Part shown: piece after piece, positions 1 to 5,915 of the stretch
Position numbering within the stretch: position 1 is the stretch's first letter
Layout: the number at the start of each line of letters is the position of its first letter
Assembly (NCBI GenBank): GCA_043782425.1
Contig: JAYWAM010000325.1
Coordinates: 1-9,041 of the forward strand
Direction of reading: 5' to 3'
Length of the DNA: 9,041 nt
From: JAYWAM01 sp043782425
GTDB taxonomy: Bacteria > Pseudomonadota > Gammaproteobacteria > Burkholderiales > Usitatibacteraceae
Translations under genes and position numbers: made by a program
Notes under the pieces: generated by a model
Database searches by the model: none
What the model saw: the letters and a program-made list of their open reading frames with translations, nothing else
Told to the model about the DNA's origin: nothing

Positions 1-105
1 GGGAGAGGGTTAGGGTGAGGGGAGACTGCATTCGCGCTATTTTATAGATTGGTGATATGCCCCGACCCCTCACCCCGGCCCTCTCCCCGAAAACGGGGAG
101 AGGGG
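1..105. repeat. CCCTCACCCC-type dispersed intergenic element
   Basis: Bases 1-22 and 66-87 are inverted copies of each other (19 of 22 positions match) and enclose about 43 bases. Inside the right end, 79-89 pairs with 94-104 as an 11-bp GC-rich stem with an AAAA loop. C/T-rich elements of this CCCTCACCCC...CCCTCTCCC kind are common between genes in proteobacteria (general knowledge). The element begins at or before the window edge, so its left end is not defined. It sits just after the stop of the HlyD-type gene. The hairpin could slow transcription there, but neither side has a T tract, so it is not a standard intrinsic terminator. Confidence 0.6.
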
Positions 106-120
106 ATGAATACTTGCTTG

Positions 121-1365
121 CTACCCGCGCCGCGCTGCGCCTAGCAGGGGTGCAAAGAGGTACTCGATCACCCGGCGCCGCTCCAGAATGAGGTCGGCTT
201 TGAGCGTCATGCCTGACTGCAAGGGATGCGCTTTGCCATTGACCAGCACATCTTGCCGCTCCAGAGCGACGATCACACGGTACACCGGCTCGTCGGCGGA
301 AACGCTGCGCGGCAGATCGTGCGCGTCCATGGTGGAGCGTGATATTCGCACGACGCGCCCTTTGCTGACGCCAAACTTCTGGTACGGAAACGCGTCGTAG
401 CGCAACTGCACTTCTGAGCCAGGATTCAAAAAACCGGTGGCGCGGCTGGGTGCGAAGAGTTCGACCTGAATTTGCGCGCCCTGCGGCAAAATCTCCACCA
501 GCACCGACTTCGCCTTGGCGCTTTCACCGGGTGCGACACGCACGTCGGCGATTCGCCCCGCGAGCGGCGCGGTGAGCAGCACATGCGAGCGGCGGCGCGC
601 CTCGGTGACGCGCTGGTCAAGCGTTGCGAGCCGCTCGCCTATTACCGCAAGCGCCGCCTGCCGCTCGTGCGGGAGGGCGGCCAAGTCATGGCGCAACGAC
701 CTGGCTTTGCTTTCCTTGACCAGGGCATCTTGCATCAGCTCTCCTTTTGCTTGCTGCACAGCCAGGAGCGCATCTTCCAGTTTTTCGGCGTCCAGCTTGG
801 AAACGAAGCCTTGCCGCAGCAGTGCGGTGCGTTGCTCCCACTGCCTCTTGGCGAGCTCGGTACGCGCATCGAGCACAGCCACTTGGCGGCGGTATTGCGC
901 CAGTTCGCGCTCCAGGCCGTCGGCTTCGGCGCGCAGCCGAGATTCGCGCACGATAAATTGCGCCTGGGCGGCGGACATCTGCTCTTGCAACTGGCGGCGC
1001 TCGTTTTCCAGTTCCGCCGCCAACTGTCGGCCAAAGGATTCGCCGTTGCGCAGATCGGCATCGAGGCGCAAGCTGAGCAAGGCGGCACCCGCTTCGACAT
1101 CCTGCCCTTCGATGACAGAAACGCTTTCCACCACGCCTTCATCTTGCGCCTGCACCCGCACCACGCCGCGATCCGGCCTGACCCAGCCGCCTATGGTTTC
1201 CTTGCGCGCGTACGAACCAAATAGCAGAAAACTCAGCAACAAGACTATGGCGAGCGCAATGACGGTAGTGATGGCCCAATGCGTCAAAGGTAGCAGCATG
1301 ACGACTTCGCCGTAGAGGCGCTGACGATGATGCTCTACGGCTTCGCGGCGGAATAGCTCAGACAT
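121..1365 (-). CDS. HlyD/CvaA-type periplasmic adaptor of a C39 ABC exporter
   Basis: This is the membrane-fusion (adaptor) subunit of a type I secretion system, linking the inner-membrane ABC transporter to an outer-membrane TolC-like channel. The protein has 414 residues. A short cytoplasmic N-terminus is followed by one membrane segment at about 31-52. The first half of a lipoyl-like domain is at about 62-100 (RPDRGVV, EGQDVEAG). A long charged coiled coil covers about 125-260, and the second lipoyl half is near 263-300 (TAPLAGRI at 265). A beta-rich C-terminus completes it. I chose the ATG at 1365 because MSELFRREAVEHHRQRLYGE is the usual start of this subfamily; an in-frame extension to 1455 lies inside the transporter gene. 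The start overlaps the transporter stop by 8 bases (ATGTCTGA), implying translational coupling. The family is clear; the substrate is unknown. Confidence 0.9.
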   Translation of the reverse strand: MSELFRREAVEHHRQRLYGEVVMLLPLTHWAITTVIALAIVLLLSFLLFGSYARKETIGGWVRPDRGVVRVQAQDEGVVESVSVIEGQDVEAGAALLSLRLDADLRNGESFGRQLAAELENERRQLQEQMSAAQAQFIVRESRLRAEADGLERELAQYRRQVAVLDARTELAKRQWEQRTALLRQGFVSKLDAEKLEDALLAVQQAKGELMQDALVKESKARSLRHDLAALPHERQAALAVIGERLATLDQRVTEARRRSHVLLTAPLAGRIADVRVAPGESAKAKSVLVEILPQGAQIQVELFAPSRATGFLNPGSEVQLRYDAFPYQKFGVSKGRVVRISRSTMDAHDLPRSVSADEPVYRVIVALERQDVLVNGKAHPLQSGMTLKADLILERRRVIEYLFAPLLGAARRG

Positions 1366-3469
1366 CGCGTTTCGCCGGGCGCGGCTGCAAGCGGCCATTG
1401 CGCAATTCAAAAACTTTTTGCGCGCGCGATACCAGCTCAGGCCGGTGCGCCACAATGACGCGCGTTATCGGCATGGCTTCGATAAGATCGGCGATGCGGA
1501 TTTCGGATTCGACATCCAGGTTGGCCGTGCCTTCGTCAAGGAATAACAAGGCAGGCCGCCGATAGAGAGCGCGCGCCAACAGCACGCGCTGGCGCTGCCC
1601 CCCTGAGAGCGTGCTGCCCATGTCGCCCACCAGGCTCAGGTAGCCCATCGGCATGGCGGTGATTTCCTCGTGCACGGTGGCGGCCTTGGCGCTTTCGATA
1701 ACGCGCTCCATGTTGAGATGCGCATCGAAAAAACAAATGTTGTCGGCGATGGTTCCCATCAGCAGTTGATCGTCTTGCTGAACCACGCCTATCCTGCTGC
1801 GCCACTGCTGCACGCCGAATGTGCGCAGCGGCTGCCCGTCCACCAGAACCTCGCCCGCGCTGGGCGGCAACAGGCCAAGCAGCACCTTCAGCAAGGTTGT
1901 CTTGCCGCCGCCGGACGGCCCGATGATGGCGGCAAATTCGCCCGGCGCGATGTCCAGCGAGATATCCTGCAAAATCATAGGCTCGTTCTGCGCGTATTTG
2001 AAACTGACATTGCGCATACTGAGACTGCCGCTCACTTCCGCGCTGTGCGCGCGGGAGTCGTCTATGCCCTCTTCGCGCTGGGTATGGATGATGTCGGCGA
2101 GCCGCTCAAGGTGCAGGCGCAGCAGACGAAACTCAACAACGCGCTGCGCCAGCGCATCGGCGCGCTCGGTGAAGCTGACGCGGTACAACATTACGGCGAA
2201 CAACATGCCCACGGTGAATTCCCCGCGCATCACCATGCCCGCGGCAAAATACACGACGGCGACGATTTGCAATCCAAAGATTAGCGTGCGCGTTGTTTGC
2301 CCGACGATTTCCAGCTTGCCCGCGCCGATGGCCGCATTGATGACATTGGCGAAGTGATTGCGCCACACCGCTTCGCGCTGCGTTTCACGGCCGAAAAGTT
2401 TTACCGTTTTCGACGCGCGAATCGATTCAATCAGATAGGTCTGGGCTTCCGCATGGGCAACCAGTTGCTCTTCCTCGCGCATGCGCCGGAACGGGTAGAG
2501 CGACATGACCACGCCGAAATACAGGATGACCGAGCCGACGACGATGGTTCCGAGCAAGGGGCTGTAGGCGAACAGCACGGCGGCGGTCGCCACCGCCATG
2601 ACGCCGTCTATCATGGCGGTGACCACCGATTGGGTCAGCGCCTGCTGTATCGGGCGGATCGATCCCATGCGCGACAGGATGTCGCCGACGATGCGTTTCT
2701 CGAAAAAATCAGTCGGCAGGCGCAGCAGATGATGCAGTACATTGCCTATCATCTGAAAGCCCATTGATTGCCCGAGTTGCAAAATAACCCAGGCGCGCAG
2801 CGCTTCAGTGGCGGCCTGGATGACATACATCAAAGCGAACGCACCGGCGAGCACCAGCAGAAACTGGTCGTCCAGGCGCGTCACCGCTTCATCGATCACA
2901 AGCTGCAAATAGGACGGCGCGCTGAGCGCGAACAGTTGCAGCAGGAGCGACAGCAGAAAGGTTTGCAGCAGCGCGCGCTTCCAGCCGACGATGCGGCTCC
3001 ACAGATCGCTGAAGCGCGTGCGCACGCGCACTTTCATAGGCCGGAAATCGGCCGTGGGCGTGATTTCGAGCGCAACGCCGGAGAAATGCTTGGACAACTG
3101 TTGCTGCGAAAGATGGCGCACACCCAGGGCCGGGTCGTGAATCACCGCGCCGCCGCGATGCACCGCCTTGAGAACGACGAAATGATTCAGGTCCCAATGC
3201 AAAATGCACGGCACGCTCAGTTGCCGCAGGTGTTCGAGCTCCAGGCGCAAGGGACGGCAACTGAAGCTCAGCGCGCTGGCGATTTCGATCAGATCGCTTA
3301 AGGTCGCGCCCTTGAGCGACAGCGCGAAACGCTGCCTCAGTCCGTTAAGATCAACCTTGTGGCCGTGATAGGCGACGACCATCGCCAGCGAGGCAAGACC
3401 GCACTCCGCCATTTCGGATTGCAATATGAGCGGCAAGCGCCGAAGACGCAAGAATTCCAGCGCTGACAA
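1358..3469 (-). CDS. C39-peptidase ABC transporter (bacteriocin/microcin-type exporter)
   Basis: This is an inner-membrane transporter-peptidase of the CvaB/RaxB type, which removes a double-glycine leader and exports the peptide. The 703 residues begin with a C39 domain (about 10-135) that has the whole catalytic set: Gln17 in QSEMAECG, Cys23, His96 (LNHFVVL) and Asp112 (HDPALG). It should therefore be an active protease and not a degenerate C39-like domain. The exporter membrane domain covers about 155-440. The ATPase domain has Walker A GPSGGGKTT (517-525), signature LSGGQ (621-625), Walker B LLFLDE (641-646) and the switch His675. The start is TTG at 3469: GGGG lies at 3478-3481 with good spacing, and the next Met (20) would cut into the catalytic motif. 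It is the first gene of a two-gene operon with the HlyD-type adaptor. No precursor peptide or TolC gene is in view, so the cargo is unknown. Confidence 0.92.
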   Translation of the reverse strand: MSALEFLRLRRLPLILQSEMAECGLASLAMVVAYHGHKVDLNGLRQRFALSLKGATLSDLIEIASALSFSCRPLRLELEHLRQLSVPCILHWDLNHFVVLKAVHRGGAVIHDPALGVRHLSQQQLSKHFSGVALEITPTADFRPMKVRVRTRFSDLWSRIVGWKRALLQTFLLSLLLQLFALSAPSYLQLVIDEAVTRLDDQFLLVLAGAFALMYVIQAATEALRAWVILQLGQSMGFQMIGNVLHHLLRLPTDFFEKRIVGDILSRMGSIRPIQQALTQSVVTAMIDGVMAVATAAVLFAYSPLLGTIVVGSVILYFGVVMSLYPFRRMREEEQLVAHAEAQTYLIESIRASKTVKLFGRETQREAVWRNHFANVINAAIGAGKLEIVGQTTRTLIFGLQIVAVVYFAAGMVMRGEFTVGMLFAVMLYRVSFTERADALAQRVVEFRLLRLHLERLADIIHTQREEGIDDSRAHSAEVSGSLSMRNVSFKYAQNEPMILQDISLDIAPGEFAAIIGPSGGGKTTLLKVLLGLLPPSAGEVLVDGQPLRTFGVQQWRSRIGVVQQDDQLLMGTIADNICFFDAHLNMERVIESAKAATVHEEITAMPMGYLSLVGDMGSTLSGGQRQRVLLARALYRRPALLFLDEGTANLDVESEIRIADLIEAMPITRVIVAHRPELVSRAQKVFELRNGRLQPRPAKRDV

Positions 3470-3498
3470 AAAATATTCCCCTTAAAGTCTCCAGCGGC

Positions 3499-3528
3499 AA
3501 GATAGCGGCTATAGGGCGGGCTTGTCAA
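3499..3528 (-). promoter_or_regulatory. Candidate sigma-70 promoter of the exporter operon
   Basis: Read on the minus strand there is a perfect -35 TTGACA (3528-3523), an 18-base spacer and TATCTT (3504-3499, 4 of 6 to consensus). Transcription would begin near 3492, giving a short leader that includes the GGGG Shine-Dalgarno at 3481-3478 ahead of the TTG start at 3469. The good -35 and the tight arrangement support it; it is inferred from sequence only. Confidence 0.5.
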
Positions 3529-3544
3529 TGTTTGGCAGCGGGTT

Positions 3545-3575
3545 GATGGGTATCGCTGCGCTCAACCCATCCTAC
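3545..3575 (+). repeat. GATGGGT...ACCCATC dispersed repeat, copy A
   Basis: This 31-base unit starts GATGGGTATCGCTGCG and ends CAACCCATCCTAC. The ends GATGGGT and ACCCATC are inverted repeats, so it can fold as a 7-bp hairpin. It matches copy B (4016-4046) at all 31 positions in the opposite orientation. A half-site, TCAACCCATC, follows at 3589-3598. It lies between the divergent promoters of the exporter operon and the antitoxin gene. Repeats of this kind are dispersed in several betaproteobacterial and gammaproteobacterial genomes (general knowledge). Confidence 0.75.
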
Positions 3576-3640
3576 GCGCGTCACGAGATCAACCCATCGC
3601 GCGATTCCCACAGCGGTTTGGGTCGCGCCCCTTATTCGAC

Positions 3641-3672
3641 TTGAGACAACGGCCTTGCTAGACTATTAGTCT
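3641..3672 (+). promoter_or_regulatory. Promoter and palindromic operator candidate of the antitoxin gene
   Basis: TTGAGA (3641-3646), a 17-base spacer and TATTAG (3664-3669) form a plausible sigma-70 promoter. The -10 box lies inside a perfect 13-base palindrome, AGACTATTAGTCT (3660-3672, one central base). An operator over the -10 box is where a self-repressing antitoxin would bind. A GAGG Shine-Dalgarno follows at 3681-3684, 8 bases before the ATG. The promoter match is moderate and the operator role is inferred. Confidence 0.45.
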
Positions 3673-3692
3673 TCAATCAAGAGGTTTACCAT

Positions 3693-3917
3693 ATGACAAC
3701 TTCTACCGAGTTGCTGTTGCGTCAAGCCATGCAACTATCCTCAAATGATCGTGCCGCTTTGGTCGAGGGGCTTATCGTCAGCCTGGACAAGCCCGACCCC
3801 TCTGTTGACGCCATGTGGTTAATAGAAGCTGAAAGCCGCCTGGCGGCTTATCGATCCGGGGAACTCGGTGCGCTTGAAGTTGAGCAGGTTTTTCCAGCGC
3901 TTGGAAAGAACATCTGA
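3693..3917 (+). CDS. Addiction-module antitoxin (unstable antitoxin family), toxin lost
   Basis: The 74-residue protein resembles the 'putative addiction module component' family (PF09720/TIGR02574), which pairs with RelE/ParE-type toxins. Family features seen: the helical start LLLRQAMQLSSNDRAALVEG, the LDKPDPSVDAMWLIEAESRL middle (usually a D...W..E...R pattern), and RLAAYRSGELGALEVEQVF near the end. Length is normal for the family, and the GAGG Shine-Dalgarno with ATG at 3693 fixes the start. It would bind and neutralise a toxin encoded directly downstream and repress its own promoter. Here only the toxin's last 26 or so codons remain (3920-4000), so it looks like an orphan antitoxin. It may still answer toxins encoded elsewhere, or simply be in decay. 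The family call is firm; present function is inference. Confidence 0.82.
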   Translation: MTTSTELLLRQAMQLSSNDRAALVEGLIVSLDKPDPSVDAMWLIEAESRLAAYRSGELGALEVEQVFPALGKNI

Positions 3918-3919
3918 AT

Positions 3920-4000
3920 TCTGATCTTCAGATCGTTGTGATTGCAATTGCGCATATGCATCGTGAGCCGGAATATTGGCGCAGCAGGTCGCGTGAGTAG
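3920..4000 (+). pseudogene. C-terminal remnant of a RelE/ParE-type toxin
   Basis: Read in the frame beginning at 3920, this stretch gives SDLQIVVIAIAHMHREPEYW followed by RSRSRE and a TAG at 3998-4000. RelE/ParE toxins paired with this antitoxin family typically end in a strand plus a tail such as ILVLAVMHLHREPGYWRSR, so the resemblance is strong. The other 70 or so residues expected before it are missing: the antitoxin stop is at 3917, two bases away and in another frame. The simplest reading is an internal deletion that removed the toxin start and core. There is no start codon or ribosome site in the right place, so the fragment is probably not expressed as a toxin. Confidence 0.72.
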
Positions 4001-4015
4001 AAGGGTGGTAGAAGG

Positions 4016-4046
4016 GTAGGATGGGTTGAGCGCAGCGATACCCATC
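4016..4046 (-). repeat. GATGGGT...ACCCATC dispersed repeat, copy B
   Basis: This is an exact reverse complement of copy A over 31 bases (GTAGGATGGGTTGAGC...GATACCCATC on the plus strand). It begins 15 bases after the stop of the toxin remnant. A and B thus form an inverted pair around the antitoxin and the toxin fragment, about 440 bases apart. Confidence 0.75.
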
Positions 4047-4060
4047 ACCGTTATGCACCC

Positions 4061-4186
4061 ATGACACCCGCCGCAGCCGCAGTGCCAAAGCCAGTTATTT
4101 CCTTACCCTCAATCTTACCCAAAGCTTGGGCGCGCGATGCGGATGTGGAATTGGATTACGCAGCGCGGGAGGATGGGTTTGATTGA
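4061..4186 (+). CDS. Possible small ORF or gene fragment, unknown
   Basis: A 41-codon frame from ATG 4061 to TGA 4184-4186 encodes a Pro/Ala-rich start and an acidic tail that includes WARDADVELDYAAREDGFD. I do not recognise it. The tail has the look of an ordered protein end, so this could be a fragment of a decayed gene, perhaps another small antitoxin. No Shine-Dalgarno precedes the ATG. The last codons run into a repeat half-site (GATGGGTT at 4172-4179). It shares its frame with the toxin remnant upstream but is separated from it by the TAG at 3998. It is just as likely to be chance. Confidence 0.2.
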   Translation: MTPAAAAVPKPVISLPSILPKAWARDADVELDYAAREDGFD

Positions 4187-4195
4187 TTGTTGTTT

Positions 4196-4226
4196 GATGG
4201 GTATCGCTACGCTCAACCCATCCTAC
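4196..4226 (+). repeat. GATGGGT...ACCCATC dispersed repeat, copy C
   Basis: This is the same 31-base unit as copy A, in the same orientation, with one change (CTGCG to CTACG). A half-site lies just before it at 4172-4179. Confidence 0.75.
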
Positions 4227-4262
4227 GCTTTACGCTTTACGCATTGTGGCCCATAGAGGTGG

Positions 4263-4289
4263 GATGGGTTGAGCATAGCGATACCCATC
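4263..4289 (-). repeat. GATGGGT...ACCCATC dispersed repeat, copy D
   Basis: This 27-base core of the same unit is in the copy B orientation, with two changes (GAGCGCAGCG to GAGCATAGCG). It lies 11 bases beyond the stop of the DUF3761 gene on the minus strand. Its 7-bp hairpin might help end that transcript, although no T tract is seen. Copies C and D form a second inverted pair, 36 bases apart. Confidence 0.7.
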
Positions 4290-4300
4290 CGCTCGCAACT

Positions 4301-4624
4301 TCAGCGCTTTTCCTGCGTGGGTTTTGCGGTGCTCTTGGCATCTGGTTTCAGGAACACACCTACACCACCGTGGCCTTTGCATGCACCACTGCGCGTCAGG
4401 CGTGTTTCAAGGGTCTCGTCTTTGCATACAGCGGTCGTGTCCGCAAGGACGTTCACAGTGCGCACCTGGCCGGGACATTTGCCGCACGTCACACGCCCTT
4501 TCGGGCTGACATAGGCGCAAAGACCGCGTGCGAGGCATTCATCTGTCGTGACCGGACGCGCTTCAGCGTTGAGAGAAAGAATTCCAGCACATGCTGCAAT
4601 GATTGCAAGGTAGCGATTAAGCAT
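4301..4624 (-). CDS. Small secreted Cys-rich protein, DUF3761
   Basis: The 107-residue product starts with a Sec signal peptide (MLNRYLAIIAACAGILSLNA) and probable cleavage after AEA22. The mature part has six cysteines (30, 36, 47, 50, 67, 82), an even number that would fit disulfide bonds in the periplasm. The segment VCKDETLETRLTRSGACKGHGGV matches the signature of DUF3761, a family of unknown function: CxDGT...RSGACSxHGGV. The N-terminal CLARGLC...CGKC part is less usual. The tail is Lys/Pro/Thr-rich. The start is fixed by GGAGG (4635-4631) six bases ahead of the ATG at 4624. The gene stands alone, diverges from the STAS gene, and faces a repeat cluster at its 3' end. The family call is fairly secure; the role is unknown. 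Confidence 0.82.
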   Translation of the reverse strand: MLNRYLAIIAACAGILSLNAEARPVTTDECLARGLCAYVSPKGRVTCGKCPGQVRTVNVLADTTAVCKDETLETRLTRSGACKGHGGVGVFLKPDAKSTAKPTQEKR

Positions 4625-4678
4625 TTGAGACCTCCAAGTATTTAGTTGACTAGCAATTTACCCCAGCCGCTCATCCCA

Positions 4679-4707
4679 GTGACTCACGCTGCAGTCGGCG
4701 TTATACT
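4679..4707 (+). promoter_or_regulatory. Candidate promoter of the STAS gene
   Basis: GTGACT (4679-4684, 4 of 6), a 17-base spacer and TATACT (4702-4707, 5 of 6) give a reasonable sigma-70 promoter, with a start near 4714. It lies in the 109-base gap between the divergent DUF3761 and STAS genes. I found no convincing promoter for the DUF3761 gene in the same gap. Confidence 0.45.
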
Positions 4708-4733
4708 GGGCCTGTTGCACGGACGGCTGACCG

Positions 4734-5909
4734 ATGCTCAGCCGGTTAATTTTAGCACTTATGATGGCCTCTCCTGCCAGCAAAAACTCAGCCGCCTCTA
4801 GCAAAATCAGCTCTGCCGCCTCCAAAGCGGCGGCGACGACTTCGCCGACAACGTTTAGTAACACCGACACTTTTGCGGCGACTGAGTTATCCGGTCATGA
4901 CAGCCCTACGCTGCCGCCGCTGTTTGAGGCAGCGGTGCTGTACTCGGCCGCCCACTACGATGCCGCATCGGACGTGCTGAAAGAATACTTGCGCGAACCT
5001 GCCGGCAAAAACAATCTGCGTGCCTGGCTGATGCTATTTGATTTTTATCAGCTCACCAATAACAACAAGGAATTCGACGCGCTGTCCATGCTGTTTACGG
5101 TGAAATTCGAGCGTTCTCCGCCGGTGTGGATTGATTTGAGTGCGGGCGGCGATCCACGGCGCACGGAAAAGCGCGAGCGCAAAGATTTTTTCCAGATGAA
5201 ACCGGCATCTGATGGCGCGCTGCTCTCGGAGATTGACCGCCTTGAGGAATTCGTCAAATCAATGCGCAGTGCACGCCTGGATTTTTCCAAGATTAAATCA
5301 ATCCAGGCTGAAGAAGGGGAGTTGTTTTCGATTGTTTTGCAGCGCATCCGCAGAGTCAAATTGCCGATCTGGTTCAACGATTTGGACCAATTTGCCGTGC
5401 TGCTCAAGAAATTGATTAATGAAACGCCAGGCAACGATGGCCAGGGCTATTGGAGCCTGCTGTTTGAACTTTATATTCTCGATGGCAAGCTGAGCGAATA
5501 TGAAGATCTGGGGTTGGAGTATGCCGTTGCTTTCGAGATGTCGCCTCCCTCATGGGAGACGGTTCCGCGCCCAGCTGTGCCCGGTAGCGGGCCAGTTGCG
5601 GGCGAAAGCAACGCGCAGGAATCCGCATCTACAGGCTTCCAGATGAAGGGCGTGTTCGGCGCCGATAGCAAGGACATGCTTGCGCAACTTGCGGTATACG
5701 CTGCGGCGCGCCAGGAAGTGGTGATCGATATGGGAGGCGTGATGCGCATCGATTTCACCTCAGCGGCCATTTTTTTTGAGGCGATACGCGCCATTCATAT
5801 GGCGCAAAAGCGCGTTATTCTTTCCAACCTGAATGAACTGGTGGCGGCGTTGCTTGAAGTCTTCGCGGCCAACAAGCACGCGATCCTGATGCGCAAAAAG
5901 TCCAGTTGA
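4734..5909 (+). CDS. Tandem helical-repeat/STAS-domain protein
   Basis: The 391-residue product has no signal peptide, so it is probably cytoplasmic. Residues 12-45 are a Ser/Ala/Lys low-complexity linker. The C-terminus (about 300-391) looks like a STAS domain: VVIDMGGVMRIDFTSAAIFF (329-348) is the strand-loop-helix core, with Thr342/Ser343 in the loop where anti-sigma-factor antagonists carry their phosphorylated Ser. Residues 152-236 look like a degenerate first STAS copy, with FQMK at 153 and 302, Asp183/332, Ile190/339 and Phe198/347 all offset by exactly 149. Ahead of each copy is a helical segment (97-132 and 239-274), both ending FE.SPP.W. STAS domains bind proteins or nucleotides in regulation; the partner here is unknown. 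The start is uncertain: ATG 4734 has only a weak GGA upstream, and 4761 or 4764 are alternatives. hslV follows after 166 bases. Confidence 0.8.
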   Translation: MLSRLILALMMASPASKNSAASSKISSAASKAAATTSPTTFSNTDTFAATELSGHDSPTLPPLFEAAVLYSAAHYDAASDVLKEYLREPAGKNNLRAWLMLFDFYQLTNNNKEFDALSMLFTVKFERSPPVWIDLSAGGDPRRTEKRERKDFFQMKPASDGALLSEIDRLEEFVKSMRSARLDFSKIKSIQAEEGELFSIVLQRIRRVKLPIWFNDLDQFAVLLKKLINETPGNDGQGYWSLLFELYILDGKLSEYEDLGLEYAVAFEMSPPSWETVPRPAVPGSGPVAGESNAQESASTGFQMKGVFGADSKDMLAQLAVYAAARQEVVIDMGGVMRIDFTSAAIFFEAIRAIHMAQKRVILSNLNELVAALLEVFAANKHAILMRKKSS

Positions 5910-5915
5910 TTTTTG

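Noticed and set aside
472..1315. Long plus-strand frames (250 and 266 codons) opposite the HlyD-type gene
   Set aside because: They are antisense to a clear adaptor gene, show no recognisable domain and have the Ser/Arg/Cys-rich composition typical of shadow frames in GC-rich DNA.
1366..1455. Longer start for the HlyD-type protein at 1455
   Set aside because: The extra 30 residues lie wholly within the transporter gene, are basic and unlike the family, while ATG 1365 begins the conserved N-terminus.
3470..3692. Searched for a double-glycine leader peptide gene next to the C39 exporter
   Set aside because: No short frame with a start, ribosome site and GG-type cleavage motif was found here or in the other gaps.
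3545..4289. Repeat cluster considered as a CRISPR array
   Set aside because: Copies alternate in orientation and are unevenly spaced, with no uniform spacers and no cas genes.
4589..4624. Lipobox-like IAAC at residues 9-12 of the DUF3761 protein
   Set aside because: It would leave an 11-residue signal, too short; the hydrophobic core continues past it to a normal AEA cleavage site.
4187..4645. Plus-strand 152-codon frame opposite the DUF3761 gene
   Set aside because: It begins inside repeats C and D and runs antisense to a gene with a good ribosome site and signal peptide.
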